The notes below the pieces were generated by a model, which had not been told where the DNA came from, did not search any database, and was given only the letters and a program-made list of their open reading frames with translations. From contig JBELHA010000020.1 in the NCBI GenBank assembly GCA_042091695.1, forward strand, positions 1 through 46,482: a stretch of 46,482 nt of DNA. Direction: 5' to 3'. Of the stretch, positions 8,100 through 15,753 are shown in pieces. Made by a program: the position numbers and the translations under genes. Source of the stretch: Flavicella sp042091695 (GTDB lineage Bacteria; Bacteroidota; Bacteroidia; Flavobacteriales; Flavobacteriaceae). Positions within the stretch are counted from its first letter, which is position 1. Each line of letters begins with the position of its first letter.

Positions 8100-8129
8100 C
8101 AAAAATAGTAAGATTTTCAAAACTGACAA
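8100..8129 (-). promoter_or_regulatory. Promoter P2 of the tRNA-Glu/rpsT unit
   Basis: On the minus strand TTG (8129-8127), 19 bases, then TATTTTTG (8107-8100), followed by a GC-rich CCTCGC start region. This matches the Bacteroidota consensus TTG-N19-TAnnTTTG exactly. The predicted start is near 8094, about 20 bases before tRNA-Glu. Confidence 0.75.
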
Positions 8130-8177
8130 AATTAATTTTGTGTTTTTTTTGAAAATTATTTCTGAACAACACTATGT

Positions 8178-8276
8178 AAAAAAACGTTTGCAAAATAGTG
8201 AAGAAACCTTACAGCCTTCATTTCTTTAGCGGTTGCAAATATACATATGATTTTACAATCTGCAAACGTTTTTTTT
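8178..8276. repeat. 15-bp inverted repeat around promoter P1
   Basis: AAAAAAACGTTTGCA at 8178-8192 is a perfect reverse complement of TGCAAACGTTTTTTT at 8261-8275, with 68 bases between. In RNA made from the minus strand the second arm ends in a T run, so the pair could end proS transcripts. Promoter P1 has its -33 element inside one arm. A 21-codon frame (8222-8157, minus) lies within and is not supported as a gene. Confidence 0.5.
8236..8266 (-). promoter_or_regulatory. Promoter P1 of the tRNA-Glu/rpsT unit
   Basis: On the minus strand TTTG (8266-8263), 19 bases, TATATTTG (8243-8236), followed by CAACCGCTAAAG. The stretch TATATTTGCAACCGCT is the same as in the promoter of tRNA-Phe at 31169, so it probably belongs to a shared class of strong stable-RNA promoters. 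Predicted start near 8230, leaving a leader of about 155 bases that contains P2. Confidence 0.7.
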
Positions 8277-8288
8277 GTTTTTTTTACT

Positions 8289-9767
8289 TTAGTAAGCTTT
8301 TGCAAAAAGGACTCTTTTTTGAGAAGGCGCACCTGAGTACACACAAACTCCTGCTTCTTCCTTAGCGTCCAATGCAATACAACGAATGGTAGCTTTGGTA
8401 AGTTCTTTGATCTTGTCTTCAGTCTCGATAGTTCCATCCCAATGTGCCAACGCAAAACCTCCTTTATTCTCAATAACATCCTTAAATTCTTCAAAAGTAG
8501 CTACAGGCGTAATATGGTCGTCTCTGAAACTTTTAGCCTTAGAAAACAAGTTCTCTTGAATCTCTTCCAAGAGCGTTGCGATGTGATCTGCAACCCCTTC
8601 TTGAGGAATACTTTGCTTTTCTAAAGTATCACGTCGTGCCAACTCCAATGTTCCGTTCTCTAGGTCACGTGGTCCCATAGCAATTCGCAAAGGCACTCCT
8701 TTGAGTTCGTATTCCGCAAACTTCCATCCTGGTTTATGAGTATCTCTGTTGTCAAACTTGACAGAAATCCCTTTCGATTTCAATGCCTTTACGATTTCAT
8801 GTGCTTTTTCTGAAATTGCATCCAATTGTTCTTCTTTTCTATAAATAGGAACGATTACTACTTGAATTGGTGCTAATTTAGGTGGTAATACCAATCCAAA
8901 GTCGTCGGAATGTGTCATGATCAAACCCCCAATCAAACGCGTAGAAACTCCCCATGAGGTTGCCCATACATGTTCTTTTTTACCCTCTTTATTGGTAAAC
9001 TTCACATCGAAAGCTTCCGCAAAATTCTGTCCTAAAAAGTGTGATGTACCTGCTTGTAATGCCTTTCCATCTTGCATCAAAGCTTCGATAGTATAGGTAT
9101 CTAAGGCTCCTGCAAATCGTTCGCTTTCTGTCTTGACTCCTTTGACAACAGGCATCGCCATAAAGTTCTCCGCAAAATCTGCGTATACCTCTTGCATTTT
9201 TGTAGCTTCTGTTACCGCTTCTGCTTTAGTAGCATGTGCCGTATGCCCTTCTTGCCATAAGAACTCTGCCGTACGCAAAAATAAACGGGTACGCATTTCC
9301 CAACGCATCACATTGGCCCATTGGTTGATCAACAATGGCAAATCTCTGTACGATTGGATCCAGCCTTTGTAAGTATTCCATATAATCGCCTCACTTGTGG
9401 GACGGATTACCAATTCCTCCTCTAACTTTGCATGGGGATCCACCATCAACTTCCCTTGTTTATCGGGATCGTTTTTAAGTCTATAATGTGTTACTACAGC
9501 ACATTCTTTTGCAAAACCTTCTGCATTTTTCTCTTCTGCTTCAAACAAGCTCTTGGGCACTAACAAGGGGAAATAGGCATTTTCATGACCTGTCTCTTTG
9601 AACATTTCATCCAATGCTTTTTGCATTTTTTCCCATATCGCATAACCATAGGGCTTTATAACCATACAACCTCTTACCGCAGAATTCTCTGCCAAATCGG
9701 CTTTCACCACCAATTCGTTGTACCATTTTGAATAATCTTCACTCCTTTTCGTTAACTTCTTGCTCAT
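8289..9767 (-). CDS. proS: Prolyl-tRNA synthetase, short archaeal/eukaryal type
   Basis: 492 aa from the ATG at 9767 (MSKKLTKRSEDYSKWYNELV); the longer frame to 9836 is rejected because its extra residues are not family-like and cover the promoter region. It charges tRNA-Pro with proline in the cytoplasm. Class II motifs are visible: motif 1 around PYGYAIWEKMQKALDEMF, motif 2 around NQWANVMRWEMRTRLFLRTAEF with QEGHTAH, and motif 3 in the GVSTRLIGGLIMTHSDD region. An anticodon-binding domain follows. The C-terminal zinc-type domain ends in the conserved tyrosine (VLFAKAY). The editing insertion of E. coli-type ProRS is absent, as expected for this subtype, which is usual in Bacteroidota. Divergent from the lipoprotein gene at 9880. 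Confidence 0.97.
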   Translation of the reverse strand: MSKKLTKRSEDYSKWYNELVVKADLAENSAVRGCMVIKPYGYAIWEKMQKALDEMFKETGHENAYFPLLVPKSLFEAEEKNAEGFAKECAVVTHYRLKNDPDKQGKLMVDPHAKLEEELVIRPTSEAIIWNTYKGWIQSYRDLPLLINQWANVMRWEMRTRLFLRTAEFLWQEGHTAHATKAEAVTEATKMQEVYADFAENFMAMPVVKGVKTESERFAGALDTYTIEALMQDGKALQAGTSHFLGQNFAEAFDVKFTNKEGKKEHVWATSWGVSTRLIGGLIMTHSDDFGLVLPPKLAPIQVVIVPIYRKEEQLDAISEKAHEIVKALKSKGISVKFDNRDTHKPGWKFAEYELKGVPLRIAMGPRDLENGTLELARRDTLEKQSIPQEGVADHIATLLEEIQENLFSKAKSFRDDHITPVATFEEFKDVIENKGGFALAHWDGTIETEDKIKELTKATIRCIALDAKEEAGVCVYSGAPSQKRVLFAKAY

Positions 9768-9833
9768 CTTTAAAAGTTTGGCATAAATATTGTAATTAAA
9801 AACACTGTATATTGGGCTTGTGTTGTTTGCACG

Positions 9834-9864
9834 CAAAACTAATTAAATTTAGACTGTTCAACAA
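9834..9864 (-). promoter_or_regulatory. proS promoter
   Basis: On the minus strand TTG (9864-9862; a second TTG at 9861-9859 also fits), 20 bases, then TAGTTTTG (9841-9834). This is the Bacteroidota consensus. The predicted start near 9828 gives a leader of about 60 bases to the ATG at 9767 and supports that shorter proS start. Confidence 0.65.
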
Positions 9865-9879
9865 TAAAATTTAACGATT

Positions 9880-10923
9880 ATGAAACGTTTCTATAAATCA
9901 CTTCAAAGTTTTAGTCTCCCTTTTATGGTACTAATTGCAACCCTATTACTTAATTCTTGTGGTTCTATGCAGAATTACGGTGACAATTACGATGGTATTT
10001 ATTCTGAATACCGAAGAGAAGCACCTCAGCAGGAAATTAGAGATTACGATCGCACCTTCTCTAATGGAATCGCAAATTTAGAAACTGAATCCTACGATAA
10101 TCAGAACTATTATGAGGATCAAGTCTATAGCGACAACCCAATAGACACAATTTCTTACAATGAAAATGTACCCGCACAACAAAACTACAACATCTACATA
10201 AACGACAACTACGACCCTTTTTGGAACAATTCTCGAAATAGATTTTTCTACAACGACTGGGCTTTTTATGGCAACCCTTACTGGAGAAATAATTGGGGAT
10301 TCAACTGGGGAAATAATTGGGCTTATAACTGGGGTAATAATTGGGGTTACAACTGGGGAAACAATTGGGGCCCTTATTGGGGCAACAATTTCTACTACCC
10401 AGGATATATTTATAGACCCAACTACAGAAACAACAGTTACGGAAAGAGAAACAGCTACAATTCTAGATACCTAAACCAAAACAGGACAGCAATCTCTAAT
10501 AGAAATACTGCTTCTAGGAGGTTTACAAATTCCAAAAGAAATAGCAATAATAACCGAAGCTCCACTTCGAGAACTAGTAGGTTTTCTAGAAATAATTACA
10601 CCCCAAACAGCTCTAGTAGTTCAAGAACTAGTAATGGTACGCAAAGGAGAACCTTCAGCACCAACAGGTCAAATAGCTATTCTAACCAACAAAATAGCGG
10701 TCAAGCGAGTCGTAGAAGTTCACAAACAAATACAAACAAGCAAACGCAACAGAGAACGTACAGTCCGCAAAGAAGCACTTCCAACTACAACAGCACACGA
10801 AGCAGCTCTTCTAGTTACAGCAGACCAAGTAGTAGCTCAAGTAGAAGTTCCTCTAGCTATAGCAGATCGAGTAGTAGCTCGCGCAGTTCAGGAAGCTCGA
10901 GAGGTTCTTCAGGAAGAAGATAA
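9880..10923 (+). CDS. Repeat-rich lipoprotein of unknown function
   Basis: 347 aa. A lipoprotein signal ends LLLNSC with the lipidated Cys at 27. Residues ~105-170 are rich in W, G, N and Y and contain five or so imperfect NNWGxNWG-type repeats (10280-10390 at DNA level, 24-bp period). Residues ~180-347 are almost only S, R, N, T, Q and Y, ending in S/R/G-rich low-complexity sequence (SSRSSGSSRGSSGRR). No catalytic motif is visible. A positively charged, unstructured tail on a membrane-anchored lipoprotein could bind polyanions such as LPS, DNA or RNA; this is speculation. Divergent from proS and followed 41 bases later by a FadL-like barrel. Confidence 0.75.
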   Translation: MKRFYKSLQSFSLPFMVLIATLLLNSCGSMQNYGDNYDGIYSEYRREAPQQEIRDYDRTFSNGIANLETESYDNQNYYEDQVYSDNPIDTISYNENVPAQQNYNIYINDNYDPFWNNSRNRFFYNDWAFYGNPYWRNNWGFNWGNNWAYNWGNNWGYNWGNNWGPYWGNNFYYPGYIYRPNYRNNSYGKRNSYNSRYLNQNRTAISNRNTASRRFTNSKRNSNNNRSSTSRTSRFSRNNYTPNSSSSSRTSNGTQRRTFSTNRSNSYSNQQNSGQASRRSSQTNTNKQTQQRTYSPQRSTSNYNSTRSSSSSYSRPSSSSSRSSSSYSRSSSSSRSSGSSRGSSGRR

Positions 10924-10964
10924 GCTTTTAGCACAACAATATTCAATAACGAAAAAAAAACACC

Positions 10965-12374
10965 ATGAAATATTTCATATTAACAATAAGCTTTTTGGCA
11001 ATCACTATCACCAATGCCCAAAGTCTTGGCTATAGCGATTTAGGTCTATTATTTTCGCAAGAAAACTACCAAGGAACCGCAAGATTCAATGCTATGGCTG
11101 GTGCGTTTGGTGCTTTAGGTGGCGATGTAAGTGCTACATATATAAACCCAGCAAGTGGTGCCATCTTTAACAAAAATCAATTATCGGGATCCTTGTCTTT
11201 GAGTAGTCTAGATACGGATGCTACCTATTATGGAACCAGCAGTTTCAACAGTGCGTCTTCTTTCAGAAATGGTCAACTTGGTGGTGTTTTTATTTTTGAG
11301 ACCCAGCAGAACTCAGATTGGTCTAAAACTGCTTTTGGGGTGAACTACAGTGTCACTCAGGATTTCAAAAACAATTATAGAATTCTTGGAAATAATGGAA
11401 ATTACGGGAGATACAATACACATCCTTTTGACACGAGTAACCCTTCCATTCCATATAACCTAACCAAAGAACAAACGTTCACAAACATCACCGATGGAAA
11501 GCAAGAAGTATATAGCTTTTCATTCTCATCAGCCTACCAAAATTTATTTTATCTAGGAGCTTCAATTAACTTTCATCACACCGATTTTATTCAAAACTCT
11601 TATCTCAATGAAGTCAACGAGGATGAAAACGGAAATGCATTGTACGCAGAATATTACCAGCAACTTTCTGAAATAGCTTCAGGAGTTTCTTTAGGGCTAG
11701 GAATCATTGTAAAACCAATTCAAAATGTACGTTTGGGACTCGCTTATCAAAGTCCTGTTTGGAACACAGAGGTTATCGAAAACTCAAATGCTATAGACTA
11801 CGACACTAGCAATAATTACAACGATGCATTTGAACAGGGAGAATTAGAAATATTTAGTTCTGACATTGAAGGCACCTATTACAACGCCATTCAAAATCCT
11901 GAAATCCTAAGTTTTATTTACGGAATAAACACTCCTAGTAAATTCACAGCCAGTTTTGCCTATATCTTTGATACATGGGGCTTGATCAGTATAGACTACT
12001 CCACAAAAGACTACAGTAGTATCAAACTTCAAGATGCGTACGAGTTCTCATTAGAAAACAACTATATACAAAACACATTTGGAAAAGCAGGTACGCTAAG
12101 AGTCGGAGGTGAACTACGTGTGAAACAGTTCAGTTTTAGAGGAGGAGCCTTCTTAGAAGAAAGTCCTTACAAAAATAGCCAAGACAACTTTTACAAACAA
12201 GGATTGACCGCTGGATTGGGGCTTCAATTTAGCAACTCAACCTTAGACTTTGCTTACGAACATAGCCAATACGACAGCAGCTACAATATTTACACACCAG
12301 GAGAAAATATAAACCCAGCAAGCTTAGACAATTCAAATGGTAGATTCACTGCAACGCTCTCTATTCAATTTTAG
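10965..12374 (+). CDS. OmpP1/FadL/TodX-like outer-membrane barrel
   Basis: 469 aa. The signal peptide MKYFILTISFLAITITNAQS is followed by the family start: YSDLGLLFSQENYQGTARFNAMAG, then AFGALGGDVSATYINPASGAIF. That alanine/glycine-rich NPA motif is typical of FadL-type transporters of hydrophobic compounds. The remainder alternates short amphipathic strands and ends in a C-terminal barrel strand (GRFTATLSIQF) with terminal Phe. The substrate is not predictable. It follows the lipoprotein gene in the same direction with 41 bases between, so they may share a transcript. Confidence 0.85.
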   Translation: MKYFILTISFLAITITNAQSLGYSDLGLLFSQENYQGTARFNAMAGAFGALGGDVSATYINPASGAIFNKNQLSGSLSLSSLDTDATYYGTSSFNSASSFRNGQLGGVFIFETQQNSDWSKTAFGVNYSVTQDFKNNYRILGNNGNYGRYNTHPFDTSNPSIPYNLTKEQTFTNITDGKQEVYSFSFSSAYQNLFYLGASINFHHTDFIQNSYLNEVNEDENGNALYAEYYQQLSEIASGVSLGLGIIVKPIQNVRLGLAYQSPVWNTEVIENSNAIDYDTSNNYNDAFEQGELEIFSSDIEGTYYNAIQNPEILSFIYGINTPSKFTASFAYIFDTWGLISIDYSTKDYSSIKLQDAYEFSLENNYIQNTFGKAGTLRVGGELRVKQFSFRGGAFLEESPYKNSQDNFYKQGLTAGLGLQFSNSTLDFAYEHSQYDSSYNIYTPGENINPASLDNSNGRFTATLSIQF

Positions 12375-12451
12375 AGTTCTAAAATAGCAGTTTTAAAAAT
12401 TTACGCACAACTTTTCGGTACATCAAACACGTGTTTCTGACGGAATTAGTT

Positions 12452-12459
12452 TATTTTTG
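12452..12459 (+). promoter_or_regulatory. Possible -7 element before the Nfu gene
   Basis: TATTTTTG matches TAnnTTTG and lies 20 bases before the ATG at 12480. No TTG is found at the expected distance upstream, so this is weak. Confidence 0.4.
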
Positions 12460-12479
12460 CAAAAAACAATTTTCAAAGC

Positions 12480-13376
12480 ATGAGCAAGCACACAATTACT
12501 ACTGAAGGAACTAACAATCCTGGCATTGTAAAATTTATGAGCAACCACCTCTTGACCGAGGGAGGTAGTTACCAATACAATAATGTGGATGAAACTAAAG
12601 AATCTCCCCTTGCCAAACAATTGTTTCACTTGCCTTTTGTAAGCAAGGTCTTTATCAGCGCCAATTTTATAGCCATTGAAAAATTTGACATTGTCGAATG
12701 GAATGACATACAAGAAGAGATTCGAGAACTGATTGAAATCTACCTCAACCAAGGAAATGCAGTGGTAACCTCTGCAGCAGAACCTAAGAAGATTGCAATC
12801 GAAATCTATGCTGAAAACACTCCCAACCCAAATGTAATCAAGTTTGGAAGCAACCGATTGTTGACTGAAAAAGACTTTGAATACAAAAAAGTTTCAGAAA
12901 CTATCAACTCTCCTTTAGCAGCTGCTTTGTTTGATTTTTCTTTTGTTAACGAAGTGTATATTGCTGAGAACTATGTTTCTATTACCAAAAACGACACGGT
13001 TGATTGGAATGCAGAAATCACCAATGAATTAAGACACTTTATAAAAAACTACATCGAATCCAACAAGTTGATCATCGACGAAACGATTGCTCAGCCAAAA
13101 GTTGAAATACCAACAGTTGATATCAAAGAATTGGAGGGTACTTCCCTAGACATCGCAGGAATTTTAGATGAATATGTAAAACCAGCTGTAGCTGCAGATG
13201 GTGGTAATATCGTATTTCAATCTTACGATGAAGAAACACAAGTTGTCAATGTGATTTTACAAGGTGCTTGTAGTGGATGTCCTTCTTCAACTGTTACCTT
13301 GAAAAACGGAATAGAAACGATGTTAAAAGAAATGATTCCCAACAAAATTAGTGCTGTAGTAGCAGTAAACGGTTAA
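12480..13376 (+). CDS. Nfu-type iron-sulfur scaffold protein with two N-terminal domains
   Basis: 298 aa. Two tandem copies of the Nfu N-terminal domain occur at ~6-85 and ~103-185. Each has the pattern TPNPNVIKF, a short loop, LLTE, then SPLAxxLFxxxFVxxVxIxxNxxxIxK; the first copy begins NNPGIVKF. The C-terminal NifU domain (~220-298) holds the cluster-binding pair C264-SG-C267 within QGACSGCPSSTVTLKNGIE. Such proteins carry and deliver Fe-S clusters in the cytoplasm. The double N-domain is an expanded architecture compared with the single N-domain form. ubiE follows 20 bases later, so the two are probably co-transcribed. Confidence 0.92.
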   Translation: MSKHTITTEGTNNPGIVKFMSNHLLTEGGSYQYNNVDETKESPLAKQLFHLPFVSKVFISANFIAIEKFDIVEWNDIQEEIRELIEIYLNQGNAVVTSAAEPKKIAIEIYAENTPNPNVIKFGSNRLLTEKDFEYKKVSETINSPLAAALFDFSFVNEVYIAENYVSITKNDTVDWNAEITNELRHFIKNYIESNKLIIDETIAQPKVEIPTVDIKELEGTSLDIAGILDEYVKPAVAADGGNIVFQSYDEETQVVNVILQGACSGCPSSTVTLKNGIETMLKEMIPNKISAVVAVNG

Positions 13377-13396
13377 TAAATAGTTGCATTGCCCTT

Positions 13397-14125
13397 ATGT
13401 CAAAAAAAATCACACCCTACAAAGATTCTAAACTCGGAAAGAAAGAGCAAGTCGCTCACATGTTTGATACAATTTCAAAAAACTACGACGGCTTGAACCG
13501 CGTGATTTCTTTTGGAATCGATGTCAAATGGAGAAAAAAAGTCATACAACTTATAGGTAAAAACAATCCAAAAAAAATACTAGATATCGCCACAGGAACT
13601 GGAGATCTAGCGATTATGATGGCTTCTTTAAGACCAGAAGAAATTGTAGGACTGGACATCTCTGCAGGAATGCTTGAGGTTGGAAAAGAAAAAATCGCCG
13701 ATAAAAACCTAGACAAACTGATTCAGATGGTATTGGGGGATTCTGAAAAAATTCCTTTTGAGGACAATTATTTTGATGCGATTACGGTTTCCTTTGGAGT
13801 TCGTAACTTTGAAAATCTTGACAAAGGATTACAAGAAATTCACCGCGTACTGAAACCTGGAGGTACTTTTGCTGTTTTAGAAACTGCAGTTCCGACCAAA
13901 ACACCTTTCAAACAAGGATACAACATTCATTCAAAATACATATTACCACTTGTAGGAAGACTCTTTTCTAAAGACAAAACTGCCTATACCTATTTGTCTG
14001 AATCTGCAAATGCATTTCCTTATGGAAAAGCCTTCAACAATATTTTAGAAAAAAATGGGTTTATAGATAGCAAAGACATTCCTGTAACTTTTGGTGTAGC
14101 ATCTATCTACACTGCAACAAAATAA
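13397..14125 (+). CDS. ubiE: Demethylmenaquinone methyltransferase
   Basis: 242 aa, normal length for UbiE/MenG. The SAM-binding motif I reads ILDIATGTGDLAIM; the family signatures near the N-terminus (YDGLNRVISFGIDVKWRKK) and in the middle (AITVSFGVRNFENLDKGLQEIHRVLKPGG) are present. It methylates demethylmenaquinone to menaquinone in the last step of quinone synthesis; in Bacteroidota menaquinone is the usual quinone, so the MenG role is the relevant one. It is followed 25 bases later by porT, a gene pair order common in Flavobacteria as I remember it. Confidence 0.95.
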   Translation: MSKKITPYKDSKLGKKEQVAHMFDTISKNYDGLNRVISFGIDVKWRKKVIQLIGKNNPKKILDIATGTGDLAIMMASLRPEEIVGLDISAGMLEVGKEKIADKNLDKLIQMVLGDSEKIPFEDNYFDAITVSFGVRNFENLDKGLQEIHRVLKPGGTFAVLETAVPTKTPFKQGYNIHSKYILPLVGRLFSKDKTAYTYLSESANAFPYGKAFNNILEKNGFIDSKDIPVTFGVASIYTATK

Positions 14126-14150
14126 AAAAAGAATAGGGAACGCTAGACAG

Positions 14151-14837
14151 ATGAAAAAATCAATTACTTTATTTACTATGTGTGTGCTGTTTTTTTGCAC
14201 CAATTTGACAGCACAAAAAAAGAAGGTACTTCAGCTTCCTGATTTTGATGAAAGACCTCTGTATTGGGGATTTTACCTAGGACTAAACACTATCAACTAT
14301 AAACTAAGCTACACAATAGACGGGCCCCAAACGCCAATAACTATTGATAAAAAACCAGGATTTAATGTCGGTTTGATTGGTGGACTTAAACTTAGAGACA
14401 ATATAGATATACATTTTGAACCTGGGCTTTACAGTAATGCAAGTACGATAAATTACAGGACTGAAGAAAGAGAAATTTCATCTACCTACCTTCACGTTCC
14501 AGTATTGCTAAAACTGAGTACCAAAAGACTCAATAATATGCGGCCTTATGTATTAGGAGGTGTAGCATATGACCACAACTTTTCAAGCAATCAAGAAAAC
14601 GGAGATGACAATACCGCTAAGCAATTCAGAATGAAAACCCATAATTTCATGTATGAAATTGGTTTCGGAATTGATTTTTATTTCCCTTACTTTAAATTTT
14701 CCCCTTCAATCAGAGGTCTTTTTGCAATTAATAGCGAACTGCATAGAGACAATCCGACACCTGAAGGAAGTCCATGGACAGATCCTATAGACTATATGGG
14801 TACTAGAGGAGTTTTTCTAAAATTAGCTTTTGAGTAA
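14151..14837 (+). CDS. porT: PorT/SprT, type IX secretion outer-membrane barrel
   Basis: 228 aa. Signal peptide MKKSITLFTMCVLFFCTNLTAQ, then LPDFDERPLYWGFYLGLNTINYKL, which matches the usual PorT opening. The rest is a small eight-strand-type beta barrel: GFNVGLIGGLKLRDNIDIHFEPGLY, TYLHVPVLLKLSTKR, RPYVLGGVAYDHNF, MYEIGFGIDFYFPYFKFSPSIRG, with a C-terminal strand ending LKLAFE. PorT is required for secretion and gliding in related organisms (family knowledge). Its position right after ubiE supports the call. The T9SS cargo gene at 2112-3281 is a plausible client. It converges with the methyltransferase gene ending at 14848; only 10 bases separate them and no terminator is visible. Confidence 0.87.
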   Translation: MKKSITLFTMCVLFFCTNLTAQKKKVLQLPDFDERPLYWGFYLGLNTINYKLSYTIDGPQTPITIDKKPGFNVGLIGGLKLRDNIDIHFEPGLYSNASTINYRTEEREISSTYLHVPVLLKLSTKRLNNMRPYVLGGVAYDHNFSSNQENGDDNTAKQFRMKTHNFMYEIGFGIDFYFPYFKFSPSIRGLFAINSELHRDNPTPEGSPWTDPIDYMGTRGVFLKLAFE

Positions 14838-14847
14838 AAGCCTTGCA

Positions 14848-15582
14848 TCAACGAAAAGAACGTCTAAATTCACTTAGCAAAATTGCAGTTGCTGTAGCTA
14901 CATTGAGGCTTTCTGTTACTGTATCAGCACCAAATCTAGGTATGGTCAAACTACGTGTACACATCTTTTTTATACTATCTGATATACCGTTAGCTTCATT
15001 GCCCATCACTAGGACTCCATCTAAGGGCAACTCTGCTTTATATACATTTTCCCCCTCCATATCAGCACAAAACACAGGACCATTGAAGGTTGATAAAAAA
15101 GAATCTAGGTCGCAATAAGATATTGACACACGTGACAATGATCCCATCGTTGCCTGTACCACTTTCTCATTGTAACAATCTACCGTTTTAGAAGAACAGA
15201 CCAAGTTTTTAACCCCATACCAATCACACAATCTGATAATAGTCCCTAAGTTACCCGGATCGTTGACATCTTCCAATGCGACAGTCAGCCCAGGTTCAAT
15301 AGAGGTATCGGATTTTGGAATTCGAAACAAAGCCAGCACGCCATTTGGAGATTTCAAAGTACTTATTTTCTTCAATTCCTGTTCTGAAATATCTTGAAAA
15401 GGAAAAGCAGAAAAAATAGCACTATGACGGTCTTCCACATACAAAGCATCCAACTCAAAAGAGGAAGCCAATAGTTCTTGAACTACCTTCACCCCTTCTG
15501 CTACAAATAATTGCTGCTTGCTTCTGTTTTTTTTCAGTCGCAAACTTTGCACTAATTTGATTTGATTTTTTGATATGCCCAT
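14848..15582 (-). CDS. SpoU/TrmH-family RNA 2'-O-methyltransferase
   Basis: 244 aa. An N-terminal substrate-binding domain (KLVQSLRLKKNRSKQQLFVAEG, ~1-95) is typical of the RlmB/TrmH L30e-like module. It precedes the SPOUT knot with motif 1 VALEDVNDPGNLGTIIRLCDWYG (Asn and Arg of the active site), motif 2 VLVMGNEANGIS and motif 3 IPRFGADTVTESLNVATATAILLSEF. It transfers a methyl group from SAM to a ribose in rRNA or tRNA; which nucleotide cannot be told from sequence. Divergent from tamL, convergent with porT. Confidence 0.9.
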   Translation of the reverse strand: MGISKNQIKLVQSLRLKKNRSKQQLFVAEGVKVVQELLASSFELDALYVEDRHSAIFSAFPFQDISEQELKKISTLKSPNGVLALFRIPKSDTSIEPGLTVALEDVNDPGNLGTIIRLCDWYGVKNLVCSSKTVDCYNEKVVQATMGSLSRVSISYCDLDSFLSTFNGPVFCADMEGENVYKAELPLDGVLVMGNEANGISDSIKKMCTRSLTIPRFGADTVTESLNVATATAILLSEFRRSFR

Positions 15583-15700
15583 TGTGTGCTTTTAGTTAAG
15601 TTTAAAAGATATTTTTAATTGTTTCTCTAAAAAAACAGTACAAAAATACAATAATTCGAACGGTTCTTAGAATGCTTTTGGAATCTGTCCTAGGAAGCAG

Positions 15701-15730
15701 TTGATATACCGTTCAAAAGTATTATTTTTG
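15701..15730 (+). promoter_or_regulatory. tamL promoter
   Basis: TTG (15701-15703), 19 bases, TATTTTTG (15723-15730): an exact Bacteroidota consensus match. The predicted transcription start near 15736 lies downstream of the in-frame GTG at 15733, so that codon cannot be the start for this transcript. Confidence 0.75.
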
Positions 15731-15753
15731 AAGTGAATACAAATCTTAATTCG

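Noticed and set aside
8156..8494. 112-codon minus-strand frame overlapping the end of proS
   Set aside because: Most of it lies within proS in another frame; composition is not protein-like and the non-overlapping part is the promoter/inverted-repeat region.
9768..9836. Upstream extension of proS by 23 codons
   Set aside because: The extra residues are unlike the family start, and the promoter at 9834-9864 fits the ATG at 9767.
10280..10390. Possible CRISPR-like array from regular 24-bp repeats
   Set aside because: Repeats are contiguous, without unique spacers, and encode the NNWGxNWG peptide in frame.
10634..11035. 133-codon plus-strand frame across the end of the repeat lipoprotein gene
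   Set aside because: A shadow of the S/R-rich low-complexity coding sequence in another frame.
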